From contig CAYXFU010000005.1 in NCBI GenBank assembly GCA_964464375.1, positions 62,001-126,000 on the forward strand: a stretch of 64,000 bases of DNA. The letters are read 5' to 3'. This document shows, in pieces, positions 1-9,100 of the stretch; within the stretch, counting starts at the first letter, position 1, and each line of letters opens with the position of its first letter. The notes under the pieces are model-generated. The model searched no databases and had not been told where the DNA came from. It saw only the letters and a list, made by a program, of their open reading frames with translations. The position numbers and the translations under genes are program-made. The DNA comes from CAIOZA01 sp964464375 (GTDB taxonomy: Bacteria; Bacteroidota; Ignavibacteria; Kapaibacteriales; UBA2268).

Positions 1-1620
1 TGTTTTATCCTGTTTCTTAAGCATGAAGCTACATAAAAAAGCCGCTACAGCTATTGAAAGAGAGGCAAACATCATTGGGTTAAGTATAATCCAATAATTT
101 CCAACTTTAGTATATTCCTGAGTATTAGAAATAATGAATTTGATAACAGCAAGTCCAAATGTTATCATTGTCAGTTTGTTCAGAACTTTTAGTTTTTTAT
201 TCAATCCGAAATACAAAAAGATCACTGCTTCACCGGCTAAGACTGCAACTGTTACATAATCTTTGAACTGTATAAAAGTAGCAATTACGAACAGAGCAGC
301 GGATGAAATGAGTAATATATCTCTTCGTTGGGTATCTGAGGGATTCTTCAAGGATGATATCCGGAATAATCCGAAGTAAACAACTGCAATAATAAGTGTA
401 CACAGTCCCATCCAAGCATGATGATGTCCATCGACCACATAATTTAAATTAGAATAGAATATAACAAGGCTGATAACATTCGTGATTTTAAAAATATCTG
501 TATTCTTAATTTTACCTGAGTAAATAGCATAAAACTCAACTAAGACAAATAAAATCCAGAAAATGATAAGAAATATAGATGTAATCATTACATCCAATCT
601 TGGATTATAATACTCACTGAACCATGCAAAATAAGTGAGATAAGTACCAACCAAAACCATCGGATAGATAAATTCCCATTCATTCTTTTTGATGAAAATG
701 AGCAGAATACCAATATCAAGTAGAGAAACATAAGTAAAAAGTCCGATCTCATTTGCCTGACCGGTGCTGAGCATGAATGGAGTTAGAAAACCTCCAAGCC
801 AGCCAAGAATCGCAACCGCCATTGAATTGTATTTGATTCCCAGCCAGAAAGTAAAAGCTGTAATTGCTGACATCATTATGAATGCAACAATCTGAGGGAC
901 CAAATGGTAAAAGTTAAAAGATGCAAATACTGATAGGAACAAAGTTGCTATACCGGCACCAATCAATCCTTGAGAGAATATTTTAAAATCCCGTTTATTA
1001 AATTGCCAGCCACCAATTATCAATGCAAAACCTGAAACAAAGCCAATTCCAACTCTTACCCATTCACTTATCCAGTTTTTATCGAAAGCATATTTGAGGA
1101 AAAAGCCGATACCGATTATCAATGCCAGAGAACCGATACGATTTAATAATTTGCCTCCAATCAACGATTCAAGTTCTTTGTTAGCAAACCAGTTTGTAGA
1201 TGTTTTTCTTGGAGTTTCATTTATAAATGGAATACGTTCTTGCGGAATATCAACAGTGGGTACTTCCTGTTCTACTTTTATGTCAGGAATTTCATCTTCA
1301 ATCTCATTCTGTTGAATATATGTAAATTCTGAAACAGGCTCAACCATAGCGGGAATATTTATTTCACCGGGATCTACTGATTCTGTTATCTCATCTGCTT
1401 GGATGACATGTTCTTGCTTCTCTGCTGATCTAGCTTCAGCATGCTGTTTAACAATTTCAGAATATGTATCGGTTTTAAAGAATTGTTGTTTCAGGAACCT
1501 GACATCATGGAAGAGCATCTTCAAATCATGTTCAACTTTACTAATTCTATTATGGTAAACCACAAGAACAATAATTGGTACAAGAAAGACAACTATAACA
1601 ATGAATATTACTCCGCCCAT
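1..1620 (-). CDS. DUF2339 polytopic membrane protein (3' end cut by window edge)
   Basis: The reading frame starts at ATG 1620-1618 and stays open to base 1 (540 codons), so the C-terminus lies outside. A strong Shine-Dalgarno (AGGAGAG) sits about 6 bases before this ATG. The protein starts with one hydrophobic segment (about residues 4-20), followed by a charged helical stretch and an acidic Glu/Pro-rich linker to about residue 150. After that comes a long series of transmembrane helices. The entry to this part (GGKLLNRIGSLALIIGIGFF) is typical of DUF2339 proteins. The family's function is unknown; it is an inner-membrane protein. It is divergent from the cytochrome gene. The family call rests on recognition of the pattern, not on a search. 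Confidence 0.75.
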   Translation of the reverse strand, partial: MGGVIFIVIVVFLVPIIVLVVYHNRISKVEHDLKMLFHDVRFLKQQFFKTDTYSEIVKQHAEARSAEKQEHVIQADEITESVDPGEINIPAMVEPVSEFTYIQQNEIEDEIPDIKVEQEVPTVDIPQERIPFINETPRKTSTNWFANKELESLIGGKLLNRIGSLALIIGIGFFLKYAFDKNWISEWVRVGIGFVSGFALIIGGWQFNKRDFKIFSQGLIGAGIATLFLSVFASFNFYHLVPQIVAFIMMSAITAFTFWLGIKYNSMAVAILGWLGGFLTPFMLSTGQANEIGLFTYVSLLDIGILLIFIKKNEWEFIYPMVLVGTYLTYFAWFSEYYNPRLDVMITSIFLIIFWILFVLVEFYAIYSGKIKNTDIFKITNVISLVIFYSNLNYVVDGHHHAWMGLCTLIIAVVYFGLFRISSLKNPSDTQRRDILLISSAALFVIATFIQFKDYVTVAVLAGEAVIFLYFGLNKKLKVLNKLTMITFGLAVIKFIISNTQEYTKVGNYWIILNPMMFASLSIAVAAFLCSFMLKKQDKT

Positions 1621-1748
1621 AAATACTCTCCTTTGGCTTCCCGTAAATTTTTTTTATTAAATTACTGAAAAAAGGGGTAAAATTAAAAAATTAACTAATC
1701 AATTGTTAGAATAATACTATTATTTTTTTAAAATCCGATAATTTTTGA

Positions 1749-1756
1749 TAAATTTG
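1749..1756 (+). promoter_or_regulatory. Bacteroidota-type -7 element, TAAATTTG
   Basis: An exact match to TAnnTTTG, 58 bases before the chosen ATG of the multihaem cytochrome. No convincing -33 TTG is visible. Confidence 0.4.
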
Positions 1757-1813
1757 AAAGATGCTAAGTAGCATTTTTGGTTGTATATTATTTGTCATTT
1801 ATATAGATTTATC

Positions 1814-2479
1814 ATGAAGCTCATTTTTCTATTTAGTTCCATTTTTCTTGTGACTTTAAGCTTAACTACATCATCGAAAATTGCATCGTCACATCATGAC
1901 TTCAGCGGTCAATCTTGGGCGAACAACGAAATATGTATTGTTTGCCATACACCACATAATGCAAGCACAACGGTTACTGATGCTCCTCTCTGGAACCATC
2001 AGGTTACTACAGCGACCTTTCAGGTTTATTCTAGTAATACACTAAATGCTACAATCGGTCAACCTATTGGTCCAACTAAATTATGTTTATCTTGTCATGA
2101 TGGTACTGTTGCTTATGATAACTATGGAACTTCAACTAGTGGCTCTAGATTTATCTCAAGTACAAATGCAGGATACTTAGGAACTGATTTGAGACACGAA
2201 CATCCTGTTTCGTTTGAGTATAATACTGCATTAGCAGCATCAGATGGAGGACTTTACGACCCTTCAGCACAGTCTTCAGGTTTGGGTGGTACAATTGCAA
2301 ATGATTTACTTATGAATGGAAGATTAGAATGTACATCATGTCATGATGTGCACATTAAAAGAAATACTGCCGGCACTTGTACAGGTTGTCATAGTATTCA
2401 TCCTATGAGAACAACATCTTTATCATTAAGAAAATCCAATACAGGGAGTGCATTGTGCCTAACATGTCATATAAAGTAA
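1814..2479 (+). CDS. Five-haem c-type cytochrome, exported
   Basis: Five CxxCH haem-binding motifs (CIVCH, CLSCH, CTSCH, CTGCH, CLTCH at about residues 41, 91, 173, 189 and 215) sit in a 221-aa protein behind a signal peptide (MKLIFLFSSIFLVTLSL). I start at ATG 1814 because an upstream in-frame ATG at 1781 would put 11 unsuited residues in front of the signal peptide. The layout (SGQSWANNEICIVCHTPHN at the first haem, then paired motifs) resembles the doubled-CXXCH cytochrome families. It should be periplasmic or surface-exposed and carry electrons. No cytochrome maturation or partner gene is nearby, so the redox partner is unknown. Confidence 0.85.
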   Translation: MKLIFLFSSIFLVTLSLTTSSKIASSHHDFSGQSWANNEICIVCHTPHNASTTVTDAPLWNHQVTTATFQVYSSNTLNATIGQPIGPTKLCLSCHDGTVAYDNYGTSTSGSRFISSTNAGYLGTDLRHEHPVSFEYNTALAASDGGLYDPSAQSSGLGGTIANDLLMNGRLECTSCHDVHIKRNTAGTCTGCHSIHPMRTTSLSLRKSNTGSALCLTCHIK

Positions 2480-2490
2480 AATCATTAATA

Positions 2491-2517
2491 AAAAGCCGCT
2501 TATAAAACGGCTTTTTT
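2491..2517. terminator. Bidirectional intrinsic terminator
   Basis: Stem AAAAGCCG / CGGCTTTT around a 9-base loop, with a T run on both strands. It lies between the convergent cytochrome and ftsY genes and can serve both. Confidence 0.85.
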
Positions 2518-2526
2518 ATTAATTTC

Positions 2527-3519
2527 CTATTCTCCGAACAACGCATCTATAAAGGCTGTTGGACTGAACAGCTGCAGATCGTCTATCTTTTCACCGACAC
2601 CGATATAGCGAACAGGGATTTTTAATTCTGCGGCAATTGGAATAACGACTCCACCTTTGGCAGTTCCATCAAGTTTAGTAAGTACTATACCTGTGATCGG
2701 TGAGACCTTCATAAACTCCTTTGCCTGCTGAATTGCATTTTGTCCTGTTGTGGCATCTAGAACAAGATAAACATCCTCAGGTCCTTCGGGTTTCAATTTT
2801 TTGATTACACGAGAAATCTTGTCCAGCTCAGCCATCAGGTTCATCTTATTATGCAATCTTCCTGCCGTATCTATTATGACTACATCCAAATCACGTGAAA
2901 TTGCAGAATTAACAGTATCGTAAGCAACAGCGGCGGGATCAGCACCATGTTTCTGCTGAACAATCTGGACTCCGGCTCGGTCAGCCCATATTTCGAGCTG
3001 TTCATTAGCTGCAGCTCTGAAAGTATCTGCGGCACCAATAACAACAGATCTTCCGGCGTTTTTGTAATTATACGCAAGTTTACCGATTGTAGTAGTCTTT
3101 CCAACGCCATTAACTCCTACAACCAGAATTGTATGAGGTTTTCTTTCGGGATTGATATTATAGACAGCATCATTATGTGCAGAAGGTGACTTAATGAGGA
3201 TTTTCAGCAATTCATCTTTAAGAATATCAAAAACGTCTTCAGCATTCTCATGACCTTCTTTTTTAACTCTTTCGCGAACAGAATTGATGATTTGTTCCGA
3301 TGTGTCAAATCCAATATCTGCGGTTATGAGTATCTCCTCAAGCTGAGTAAGTAATTGTGCATCTATCTTCCTGCCAACACCTAAAACTCCCTGAATCCGG
3401 CTGAGAAATGTATCACGGGTTTTGCTAAGTCCGTCTTTTAATTTTGTAAATCCAAGTGCATCTGTTGTCGATTGTACAACAGAGCTTACTTTCTCTTTAA
3501 ATCTATCGAATATTCCCAT
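2527..3519 (-). CDS. ftsY: Signal recognition particle receptor FtsY
   Basis: A 330-aa SRP-type GTPase. The N-terminal helical N domain (about 1-110) is followed by the G domain with P-loop GVNGVGKT (135-142), DTFRAAA (165-171), DTAGR (217-221) and TKLDGTAKGG (281-290). FtsY docks ribosome-nascent chain complexes carrying SRP to the membrane translocon. It lacks the long acidic A domain of E. coli FtsY, as in many other bacteria. It is monocistronic, has its own -7 element 32 bases upstream, and ends at a shared terminator. Confidence 0.97.
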   Translation of the reverse strand: MGIFDRFKEKVSSVVQSTTDALGFTKLKDGLSKTRDTFLSRIQGVLGVGRKIDAQLLTQLEEILITADIGFDTSEQIINSVRERVKKEGHENAEDVFDILKDELLKILIKSPSAHNDAVYNINPERKPHTILVVGVNGVGKTTTIGKLAYNYKNAGRSVVIGAADTFRAAANEQLEIWADRAGVQIVQQKHGADPAAVAYDTVNSAISRDLDVVIIDTAGRLHNKMNLMAELDKISRVIKKLKPEGPEDVYLVLDATTGQNAIQQAKEFMKVSPITGIVLTKLDGTAKGGVVIPIAAELKIPVRYIGVGEKIDDLQLFSPTAFIDALFGE

Positions 3520-3550
3520 TAATTAATCTGTTTCGTAATAAAATGAATTA

Positions 3551-3558
3551 CAAAAATA
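3551..3558 (-). promoter_or_regulatory. -7 element TATTTTTG for ftsY
   Basis: Minus-strand match to TAnnTTTG, 32 bases upstream of the ftsY ATG. Confidence 0.45.
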
Positions 3559-3789
3559 TGAAATGATACTATATTAAAATAATATAAATTTAAAGTTTCT
3601 TTTCGATCGTGAGCTTCACATTTTAATTCATCAGTGAAAATCGAAATATATTAGCTAAAGATAATGCAAAGGCAATTCTATTCTTCTTTCTATCAATTTG
3701 TAATTGGTGCAATTTTACAATAATCAAATCATAAAATGATAAAATTCATTTAGTCAGAATATTTCTTATCGATTAATAAAATTTTCGTT

Positions 3790-3797
3790 TATTTTTG
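3790..3797 (+). promoter_or_regulatory. -7 element TATTTTTG upstream of the TPR-gmk operon
   Basis: Match to TAnnTTTG, 131 bases before the ATG of the TPR gene, implying a 5' leader of about 120 bases. Confidence 0.35.
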
Positions 3798-3927
3798 TAA
3801 TCTTATTGGTCGAATATATTTAATCATTTGCAAGAATTTTTGAAACTTATTCTTCGATTGGTCGTTATTTCATATACAATCCATTTATAATTTTTTAATA
3901 ATTTGTTTAACAAATTTATAAAACACT

Positions 3928-5217
3928 ATGCTAAAGAAATTAATTTTTATTCTAATGTTTTCCCTGCCATTGGCCGTATTTTCTCAGGAAGAAATTTATC
4001 TTGCGAAAGCTCAACAAGCATTGAACAAAAAGAACTATACAGAAGCAATTAGTTTTTACTCTCAGGCTATTTCAGAGAATGACAAGAATCCGGAATCATT
4101 CTACAACAGAGGTTTAGCCTATATGTTTATTCAAAGATTTGATGATGCTTTATCAGACTTTAATAGTGTTATCAAATTGGATACTACAGTAGTTGATGCT
4201 TTTAACAACCGTGGGTATCTTTTCTATCTTAATAGTCAATACGATTTTGCTTTGGATGATTTCAATAAGGCTATAAGTTTAGACAGTAAATTTACAGAAG
4301 CTTATATCAATCGTGGTTCCAATTACATTGATATGAAAAAGTATAATGAAGCAATCACCGATCTCATCAAAGCTCAGTCCTTCGACAAAAAGAATCCTTC
4401 GATTAATCTTGAACTTGGTCGTGCTTATTATAAGAAAAAGGAATATGAAAAAGCAATAGATAACTATTCAAAATCTATAAAAAAAGGTTTGAAGAACTCT
4501 AAAATTTATTATAATCGTGGAAATGCTTACTATAATTTAAAAGATTACAAGAATGCTATTAAAGACTATTCATTTGGAATCAAACTCGATTCTACTGATG
4601 CCGAATGTCTGAATAACCGAGCGATTGCCTACGACAAAATTGGAGACACTGTGTCAGCTGAAAATGACAGGAAAAGATTAGGTACTTTGTCCGGGAATAG
4701 TGAAATGTTTGTTCCTTATGAAACGATTAAATACATACCTTTGAAGGATTCTACAGGAAGAATCAATTTTTCAATTCCATCTTCATGGAAAATGCATGAA
4801 CTACAAACTGAAAAAGTATCTGAATTGATTGTTTCTCCGGAGCCTTTAGCACTTTTCACATCACCATTTAATGTTGGTGTGAGAATGTCATTGAATTCGA
4901 ATATGTTTAGTCAATATCAGATTGAGAATAAGGATTCTTTGCTTGAGTTTTGGCATGGAAGCATTCTACAGAATTCAAAAAATTACTTCTCATATAATAT
5001 TATGTCCGAGAAAGTACTTGTCAAAGGACAATACAAGGGCAGATTAAATAAAGTTTTGGTTCAATTTGATAAAGATGGTTATAAATATATCTTTTATGAA
5101 TTCGGATTGGCAAAGGAAAATGAATTATTTTTTGCTTTTTTCCAGGTACCAGATAAGCAATACGAATACTTCGCCCCAATTTTTGAAAAAATTATTGATT
5201 CAATTAATATAAACTAG
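3928..5217 (+). CDS. Exported tetratricopeptide repeat protein
   Basis: 429 aa with a clear signal peptide (MLKKLIFILMFSLPLAVFSQ). About six consecutive TPR units follow (residues 22-240), with the recurring pattern of a YxNRGxAYxxxxxYxxAIxDFxxAI core. The last 190 residues are a different, beta-rich domain beginning near SIPSSWKMHE that I do not recognise with confidence. TPR arrays bind protein partners, and the signal peptide puts this one in the periplasm or at the outer membrane. Its stop is 1 base from the gmk start, so the two are co-transcribed, but the pairing suggests no shared function. Confidence 0.8.
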   Translation: MLKKLIFILMFSLPLAVFSQEEIYLAKAQQALNKKNYTEAISFYSQAISENDKNPESFYNRGLAYMFIQRFDDALSDFNSVIKLDTTVVDAFNNRGYLFYLNSQYDFALDDFNKAISLDSKFTEAYINRGSNYIDMKKYNEAITDLIKAQSFDKKNPSINLELGRAYYKKKEYEKAIDNYSKSIKKGLKNSKIYYNRGNAYYNLKDYKNAIKDYSFGIKLDSTDAECLNNRAIAYDKIGDTVSAENDRKRLGTLSGNSEMFVPYETIKYIPLKDSTGRINFSIPSSWKMHELQTEKVSELIVSPEPLALFTSPFNVGVRMSLNSNMFSQYQIENKDSLLEFWHGSILQNSKNYFSYNIMSEKVLVKGQYKGRLNKVLVQFDKDGYKYIFYEFGLAKENELFFAFFQVPDKQYEYFAPIFEKIIDSININ

Positions 5218-5218
5218 C

Positions 5219-5779
5219 ATGGAAAAATCTTTGATCATTATCGCTTCTCCAAGCGGTGGCGGTAAATCGACTGTTGCAAAGCATTTATTAAAAGTTTTCA
5301 CACTTGAGTTTTCTATCTCTGCCACAACACGTACTAAACGTCCGGGTGAAGAACATGGCAGGGAGTATTATTTTATTTCAAATGATGAATTCAAGTATAA
5401 GATTGAAAACGAGGAATTTGTTGAGTATGAAGAAATATTTGGGAACCAATACGGCACATTAAAATCTGAAATCGATAAAGCACTTCTTAATAATAGAAAA
5501 CTGATTTTTGACATCGATGTTTATGGTGCTTTAAGCCTGAAGATGTTTTATCCTGAGCATACACTTTTGATATTCTTATCCCCGCCGAATATAGATTTAC
5601 TGGAGGAACGACTCAGAAACAGGAACACTGAATCTGAAGAACAAATACAAGCCAGAATTTCCAGAGCGAAAATGGAAATGGAAAAAGCACCTAATTTTGA
5701 CTATGTGATTGTAAATGATGTGCTTGAAGAAACATTAAAAAAAGTAGAATCGATTATTAGGAAAAATATTTCGAAGTAA
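5219..5779 (+). CDS. gmk: Guanylate kinase
   Basis: 186 aa, normal length for the family. P-loop PSGGGKST at residues 11-18, then SATTRTKRPGEEHGREYYF, the GMP-binding segment, and the lid region RLRNRNTESEEQIQARI. It phosphorylates GMP to GDP with ATP in the cytoplasm, on the path to GTP and dGTP. It is translated directly after the TPR gene with a 1-base gap and no visible Shine-Dalgarno of its own. Confidence 0.97.
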   Translation: MEKSLIIIASPSGGGKSTVAKHLLKVFTLEFSISATTRTKRPGEEHGREYYFISNDEFKYKIENEEFVEYEEIFGNQYGTLKSEIDKALLNNRKLIFDIDVYGALSLKMFYPEHTLLIFLSPPNIDLLEERLRNRNTESEEQIQARISRAKMEMEKAPNFDYVIVNDVLEETLKKVESIIRKNISK

Positions 5780-6146
5780 TTGCTTCTGTTAAGAACTAAT
5801 TGTTCCAAAGTAATAATCTTAATAATCCGTTTTGGCATCAGCATTATCTATTTTATTATAGCTATTTAGTCCAGGAAAAGTCATTTTGATTTATACAATT
5901 CACATAGAGTCATCAACAGAAATAATATTTAGATAATCAGTTCAGTGCTAGTTATTGTCGACTTCTGGGTTTAACGTAATTTTTTGTGCCTTTGTAATTT
6001 CTGAACTTTTTCTGTAAATTACACACTTATTTTGGTGCTGAGCTAAAAAGAATTTTTTAGCAAAATTCGTATCTGGGATTACCTTAAAGATTCTGTAAAT
6101 CTTAACAAAATTAAAATTTTAACGACCAATACTAAAATGGGAAATT
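5780..6146. other. Intergenic leader upstream of murF
   Basis: 367 bases without a gene. It contains a small AT-rich hairpin (GCTAAAAA 6042-6049 / TTTTTAGC 6054-6061) and a near-match to the -7 element (TGCCTTTG around 5990). No RNA family is recognisable. Confidence 0.4.
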
Positions 6147-7553
6147 ATGCTCACTAATTACGCCAAATTTTCACGAAATGAATTTTCTGCTTTATTCAAT
6201 GAAACTAATCTGCACAATATAAACGAATCAACTATTACTTCCGGTGTTTCAACTGATTCTAGGACCATAGAAAAAAATAATTTATTTATTGGGATTAAAG
6301 GAGAAGACTTTGATGGATCTGATAAGGCTTTAGAGGCTTTATCTAAAGGTGCCAGCGTGGTTATAATTAATGATATTTTTTATAACGAACACTTTATTGA
6401 TTTCTTATCAAAGCCAGTAATTACAGTAAGGAACACAATTGCCGCTTTGGGCATTTTATCTCAACATCATCGTAGAAAGTTTCAGAATCCGGTGATTGCA
6501 ATTGGCGGTTCAAATGGAAAAACGACAACAAAGGAAATTGCTTCTCATATTTTATCGACACAACTCCGAGTATTAAAAACAAGCCAGAATTTCAACAACC
6601 AGATTGGTGTACCTCTAACATTATTACAGTTGTCCGATGAATATGACATTGCAGTTATTGAAATCGGAACTAATGAACCCGGTGAAATTGCAAAACTATC
6701 GATGATTGTTGAGCCAACTCATGGTTTAATCACGAATATCGGAAAAGAACACCTGGAAAAACTCATTGACCTCGATGGTGTTGAAATGGAAGAAACTTTT
6801 TTGTTAGGATTTCTGAAAAAAAATGGTGGTAAAGCCTTCATAAATTATGACGACGAGAGGCTCAGAGATTATTACAACATGATGGATCACAAAATTTCTT
6901 ATGGGACAATCGAGGGATCTGATGTCAATGCCTCAATCGAAATTGGAACTGACTTACACCCAAAACTTAGATTTATAGTCGATGGTAAGGAACATTTAAT
7001 CCAAATGCAGACTCATGGCTACGTATCAGGCTTTAATGCATTGGCTTCAATAACCATCGCAATGGATTTCAATTTATCTTTAAATAAAATTAAATCTGCC
7101 GTTAAAAGTTATAAAACTGACATCTCACATGGGTATGCACGAATGGGAGTAATTTATGAGAAAGAGATAATGATAATTAATGACTGTTACAATGCTAATC
7201 CTGATTCTATGGTTGCGGCTCTAGATTCATTGAAGAATCTTAAATCAAAAAGAAATAAAATAGCTGTGCTTGGTGATATGAGAGAACTTGGCGAAAGTTC
7301 CGCTATAGAACATAATAGAATTCTTGCACTAGCAGGAGAATCTGCAGATAAAGTATTTATAACCGGACCCGAAATGCGTACAGCCTTTGAATCATCCAAA
7401 TCAGTAAATGTTATTTATAATGAGAATAAGAGCCATCTAGTACACAATTTGTCAAGCGTAATAGGTAAAGGTGATTCCATTCTTGTAAAGGGTTCCCGAG
7501 GGATGCAAATGGAAAAAGTTATAAATGAATTATTGGAGTTTCTAAAAAAATAG
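6147..7553 (+). CDS. murF: UDP-N-acetylmuramoyl-tripeptide--D-alanyl-D-alanine ligase
   Basis: 468 aa, usual MurF length. Mur-ligase ATP site GGSNGKTTTKE at 120-130, the MurF signature NFNNQIGVPLTLL (148-160), EIGTNEPGE (172-180), and the C-terminal-domain motif DCYNANP (346-352). It adds D-Ala-D-Ala to UDP-MurNAc-tripeptide in the last cytoplasmic step of precursor synthesis. mraY follows after 49 bases and handles the product. The rest of the usual division/cell-wall cluster is absent here. Confidence 0.96.
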   Translation: MLTNYAKFSRNEFSALFNETNLHNINESTITSGVSTDSRTIEKNNLFIGIKGEDFDGSDKALEALSKGASVVIINDIFYNEHFIDFLSKPVITVRNTIAALGILSQHHRRKFQNPVIAIGGSNGKTTTKEIASHILSTQLRVLKTSQNFNNQIGVPLTLLQLSDEYDIAVIEIGTNEPGEIAKLSMIVEPTHGLITNIGKEHLEKLIDLDGVEMEETFLLGFLKKNGGKAFINYDDERLRDYYNMMDHKISYGTIEGSDVNASIEIGTDLHPKLRFIVDGKEHLIQMQTHGYVSGFNALASITIAMDFNLSLNKIKSAVKSYKTDISHGYARMGVIYEKEIMIINDCYNANPDSMVAALDSLKNLKSKRNKIAVLGDMRELGESSAIEHNRILALAGESADKVFITGPEMRTAFESSKSVNVIYNENKSHLVHNLSSVIGKGDSILVKGSRGMQMEKVINELLEFLKK

Positions 7554-7602
7554 TATATTGCAAACTTGAGGGGGACTTGTTTCACAATCAAATTGCAGTA
7601 TA

Positions 7603-8733
7603 ATGATCTACTACCTGGCTGAATGGCTTCGCCAATTGCTGGATCCACCTGGATTTGGTGTTTTCCAGTATATTACTTTCCGTGCCGCGGCGGCGGCAAT
7701 CACAGCATTGATTATCAGTTTCGTAGCCGGTCCGAAGATTATCAAGTTTCTTCGTTCCAAACAAATAGGAGAGCAGGCTAAACTAGAGCTAACAGGTGTC
7801 GGTTTGCATGCAGGTAAAGCCGGAACGCCAACTATGGGTGGCATCATTGTGCTTCTGGCTCTGATTATACCTACTCTACTCTGGGCAAATATCCTTAACA
7901 TTTATGTTATTTTAATCCTGGTTGTTACTACTTTTCTTGGAATGGTGGGCTTTCTGGATGATTACCTAAAAGTAGTTAAAAAGAAAAAAAAGGGGTTAAT
8001 CGGCAAATATAAGTTAGTAGGACAAGTAACAATCGGACTCATTCTTGGTTCTACTATTTACTTTTTTCCGCACTGGTTCTCTGCCGATTTCCATTCAATC
8101 AATACATTCACGACAGTACCTTTTGCAAAGTACATTAATTTTGATTTCGGATATTTCTATATACCAGCAGTCATCTTTATACTTACGGCAACATCAAATG
8201 CAGTGAATCTCACAGATGGTCTCGATGGTCTTGCTATAGGAACAGTTGGAATTGCAACTCTCGCTCTTGCTATTATTACTTATGTAACCGGAAATTCTAT
8301 CTTTTCATCTTATCTTACTATTACTCATCTGAGCGGAGCAGGAGAACTGACTATATTTTGTGCGGCATTACTTGGATCGGCATTAGGCTTTCTCTGGTTT
8401 AACTCTTATCCAGCACAGATTTTCATGGGTGACACCGGTTCCCTTGCTTTGGGCGGTGCCGTAGGAGCATTGATGATACTTATTAAGAAAGAGTTCTTGC
8501 TTCCAATATTAGGTGGAGTATTTTTTGCCGAGACAGCTTCGGTAATTATTCAGGTCTTATATTTTAAATATACCAGACAAAAATACGGTGAAGGAAGAAG
8601 AATCTTTCTAATTGCTCCGTTGCATCATCATTTTGAGAAAGCCGGAGGCCATGAATCAAAAATTGTTTTAAGATTTTATATCATCGCTGTTATGCTTGCC
8701 ATCATAGCTATGGCTACATTCAAGGTAAGATAA
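7603..8733 (+). CDS. mraY: Phospho-N-acetylmuramoyl-pentapeptide-transferase
   Basis: 376 aa with about ten membrane segments. The catalytic aspartates are present: DDY at 119-121, NLTDGLDGL at 202-210 and FMGDTGS at 274-280. The HHHFE motif is at 341-345 and KAGTPTMGG at 72-80. MraY transfers phospho-MurNAc-pentapeptide to undecaprenyl phosphate, giving lipid I at the inner face of the membrane. It forms a pair with murF. Its last 14 bases overlap the 3' end of the convergent DUF123 gene. Confidence 0.98.
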   Translation: MIYYLAEWLRQLLDPPGFGVFQYITFRAAAAAITALIISFVAGPKIIKFLRSKQIGEQAKLELTGVGLHAGKAGTPTMGGIIVLLALIIPTLLWANILNIYVILILVVTTFLGMVGFLDDYLKVVKKKKKGLIGKYKLVGQVTIGLILGSTIYFFPHWFSADFHSINTFTTVPFAKYINFDFGYFYIPAVIFILTATSNAVNLTDGLDGLAIGTVGIATLALAIITYVTGNSIFSSYLTITHLSGAGELTIFCAALLGSALGFLWFNSYPAQIFMGDTGSLALGGAVGALMILIKKEFLLPILGGVFFAETASVIIQVLYFKYTRQKYGEGRRIFLIAPLHHHFEKAGGHESKIVLRFYIIAVMLAIIAMATFKVR

Positions 8734-9100
8734 TATTATCAATTCTAACAAAATGTGATTGACATACTTTACAATCAGAAGAGCCGAAGCCCTTTACAGG
8801 AACTTCGGCTCCTTTGCTTATCAAGAGTTGATTAAATTTACATTCTTCCTTGAATTCAGATGGATGGATAATTACATCTATCAATTGGACTAAAGGATTT
8901 GCCAGAAGATAGTCAATATGCCAGTGTATCTTTTTATCTTTTCGTTTATGGCGTTCAATCCTATGTCTCAGATTCTTCATAGCACTTCCGGTATATACGT
9001 AATCCCCTTTTTTAAGACTACAGAGCCCTAGTGCACCAATATCAATTGAGATATTACTGATTATTTTAATTTTCAGCTGATAGCAACCTGAATCAATCAT
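8720..9100 (-). CDS. Stand-alone DUF123 (GIY-YIG-like) protein
   Basis: 126 aa matching the DUF123 pattern: G-x-Y-x-L near the start, GDYVYTGSA (31-39), RIERHKRKDKKIHWHIDYLL (47-66), and a C-terminal Cys/His cluster (CKFNQ...GFGSSDCKVCQSHF). DUF123 is a GIY-YIG nuclease relative, often fused to endonuclease III in archaea and stand-alone in bacteria; its substrate is unknown. The start overlaps the end of the SDR gene by 4 bases (ATGA), so it is the last gene of a three-gene operon. Confidence 0.8.
   Translation of the reverse strand: MIDSGCYQLKIKIISNISIDIGALGLCSLKKGDYVYTGSAMKNLRHRIERHKRKDKKIHWHIDYLLANPLVQLIDVIIHPSEFKEECKFNQLLISKGAEVPVKGFGSSDCKVCQSHFVRIDNIILP

Larger units (their letters stand above)
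3520..3927. other. Intergenic region between ftsY and the TPR gene
   Basis: 408 bases, very AT-rich, holding the divergent promoters of both neighbours. I see no small ORF with a credible start, no hairpin and no RNA gene. Confidence 0.5.

Noticed and set aside
6147..8733. A complete division/cell-wall cluster
   Set aside because: Only murF and mraY are present. The flanking genes are unrelated, so the cluster is split in this genome.
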